A stretch of DNA of 64,000 nucleotides, from contig NZ_JACEHH010000007.1 in NCBI RefSeq assembly GCF_014154935.1, positions 1 to 64,000 on the forward strand, read 5' to 3'. Of this stretch, positions 63,392 to 64,000 are shown piece by piece. Every line of letters begins with the position of its first letter. Position 1 is the first letter of the stretch. The notes under the pieces are model-generated. The model saw only the letters and a program-made list of their open reading frames with translations, had not been told where the DNA came from and searched no databases. The translations under genes were made by a program, and so were the position numbers. This DNA is from Stieleria mannarensis (GTDB lineage: Bacteria; Planctomycetota; Planctomycetia; Pirellulales; Pirellulaceae).

Positions 63392-64000
63392 TCACACCCC
63401 ACACCCGCTGCAACCGGCACATGCGCCGCCGCCGCTGCTTCCACAACCGCCCGTGGTGCCACACTCCGGGCCACAGCCCTCGGTCAGCAACTCTGCCAGG
63501 TGATTGGTGCGGACGATCGACTCGTATTCTCCCGCGATCTCATCGGCGATCCGCTGGGCGTCGGCGGTCACTTCGCCCAGAAAATGCATCCTTAGCGTGC
63601 CGCCGTCGAGCAGCTGATCGACATCCAACAGCAGCGCGTCACACCCCGACCGGCTCAAACGCTCCCGACACGTCTCCATCGCCTCGCCCTTGTACCGCTC
63701 CAACCGGGCCACCAGCAGTTCGTCTGAATCCGTCGTCGGCCGCACGATCCGGTAACCTGGGCGGTCTACGGCGTCTGCCCCGTCAGCCATTCGCCGCTGA
63801 GAAATCACCTCGGCGACCTCGATTCCCCGCGGCGATCGCACCACCACGCGGCGTCCACGCGGGACCGGTGCGAGTGCCGAAGCGAGCCGAATTTCCCCTA
63901 AAACGCCGATTCGAACAAAATAATGGATCAAAGCGATCCCAAACCAATGAGCGTGATTGTGTCGTCCCGGCTTGCCGACAAGCCGATTCCATAAGAACAT
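63392..64000 (-). CDS. PSP1-domain-like protein with Cys-rich C-terminus (start at window edge)
   Basis: At least 202 residues, with an ATG at the last base of the window, so the true start may lie beyond or at a later codon near the conserved YFVRIGVLGEIRL. The pattern GRRVVVRSPRGIEVAEVISQ, a middle with RIVRPTTDSDELLVARLERYKG and GCDALLLDVDQLLDGGTLRM followed by HFLGEVT matches PSP1 C-terminal domain proteins (YaaT family), which in Bacillus help the phosphorelay and RNase Y complex. The extreme C-terminus holds CGPECGTTGGCGSSGGGACA plus GCSGCG, seven Cys in about 28 residues, suggesting an Fe-S or zinc site. YaaT-type proteins do carry cysteine clusters bound to Fe-S. Neighbouring genes are cut off. 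Confidence 0.6.
   Translation of the reverse strand: MFLWNRLVGKPGRHNHAHWFGIALIHYFVRIGVLGEIRLASALAPVPRGRRVVVRSPRGIEVAEVISQRRMADGADAVDRPGYRIVRPTTDSDELLVARLERYKGEAMETCRERLSRSGCDALLLDVDQLLDGGTLRMHFLGEVTADAQRIADEIAGEYESIVRTNHLAELLTEGCGPECGTTGGCGSSGGGACAGCSGCGV

Overview
The window is a stretch of high-GC chromosome (roughly 60% by eye) from a planctomycete, most likely a Pirellulaceae member of the Rhodopirellula/Stieleria type. The evidence is an exported protein opening with the LEPR-XLL signature and ending in dockerin repeats, a PEP-CTERM protein, two large membrane-anchored Ser/Thr kinases, a DUF1080 + glucose/sorbosone-dehydrogenase fusion, a MoxR/DUF58/von Willebrand A operon, and many palindromic intergenic repeats. 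No rRNA, tRNA, CRISPR array, transposase or phage gene was seen.

Layout. 97-2304 (minus): thrS. 2305-6225: a lower-GC accessory patch with a secreted alpha/beta hydrolase carrying an 11-fold Ser-Pro microsatellite, an ECF sigma factor overlapping a 79-residue zinc-type anti-sigma candidate, an apparent epoxide-hydrolase remnant and hairpin repeats. 6226-17592: polyphosphate:AMP phosphotransferase, Ser/Thr kinase 1, the LEPR-XLL/dockerin protein, bioA and the DUF1080 fusion. 17593-20188: a PEP-CTERM gene between two near-identical 93-bp terminator-bearing repeats, then a convergent NlpC/P60-like protein. 20655-31256: six co-directional genes, three of the junctions overlapping or nearly so: caspase-fold pseudo-peptidase, MoxR ATPase, DUF58, BatA-like, a large coiled-coil membrane protein and a second vWA protein. 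These are followed by an orphan LuxR-type regulator and a convergent large GH38-like protein.

35776-42093 holds a PilM-like actin-fold ATPase fused to a PilN-like anchor, followed by two bitopic proteins with striking Met/Asp/Gly-rich tracts and a 15-bp minisatellite; this is my main candidate for an undescribed system. 42334-50847: hemB (metal loop without cysteines), a GNAT acetyltransferase divergent from Ser/Thr kinase 2, a TonB-dependent receptor and an FHA-GGDEF diguanylate cyclase. 51004-58050: a hemerythrin-like protein, epmA, a ThiF/MoeB E1-like enzyme, a DinB protein, hisF, purH and trpC. 58047-61800: a GT87-like mannosyltransferase, a GT2 glycosyltransferase and an FAD oxidoreductase, plausibly lipid-linked glycan synthesis. 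62198-62923: an exported FKBP isomerase between two copies of a ~180-bp repeat. The right edge carries a PSP1-like protein with a Cys-rich tail.

Intergenic repeats form a second layer: (a) GGGGCA(G/A)AA(T/C)GAT iterons at five loci; (b) CGTAGCTAC-armed palindromes at two loci; (c) a ~140-180-bp MITE-like element with CACCCTCC/GGAGGGTG ends at three loci; (d) a GGATAGGCTTCCAGCC hairpin just after two stop codons; (e) GGCCCTTCCGGGCC palindromes at three sites in two gaps. Functional calls come from motif recognition by eye; no database search was possible.
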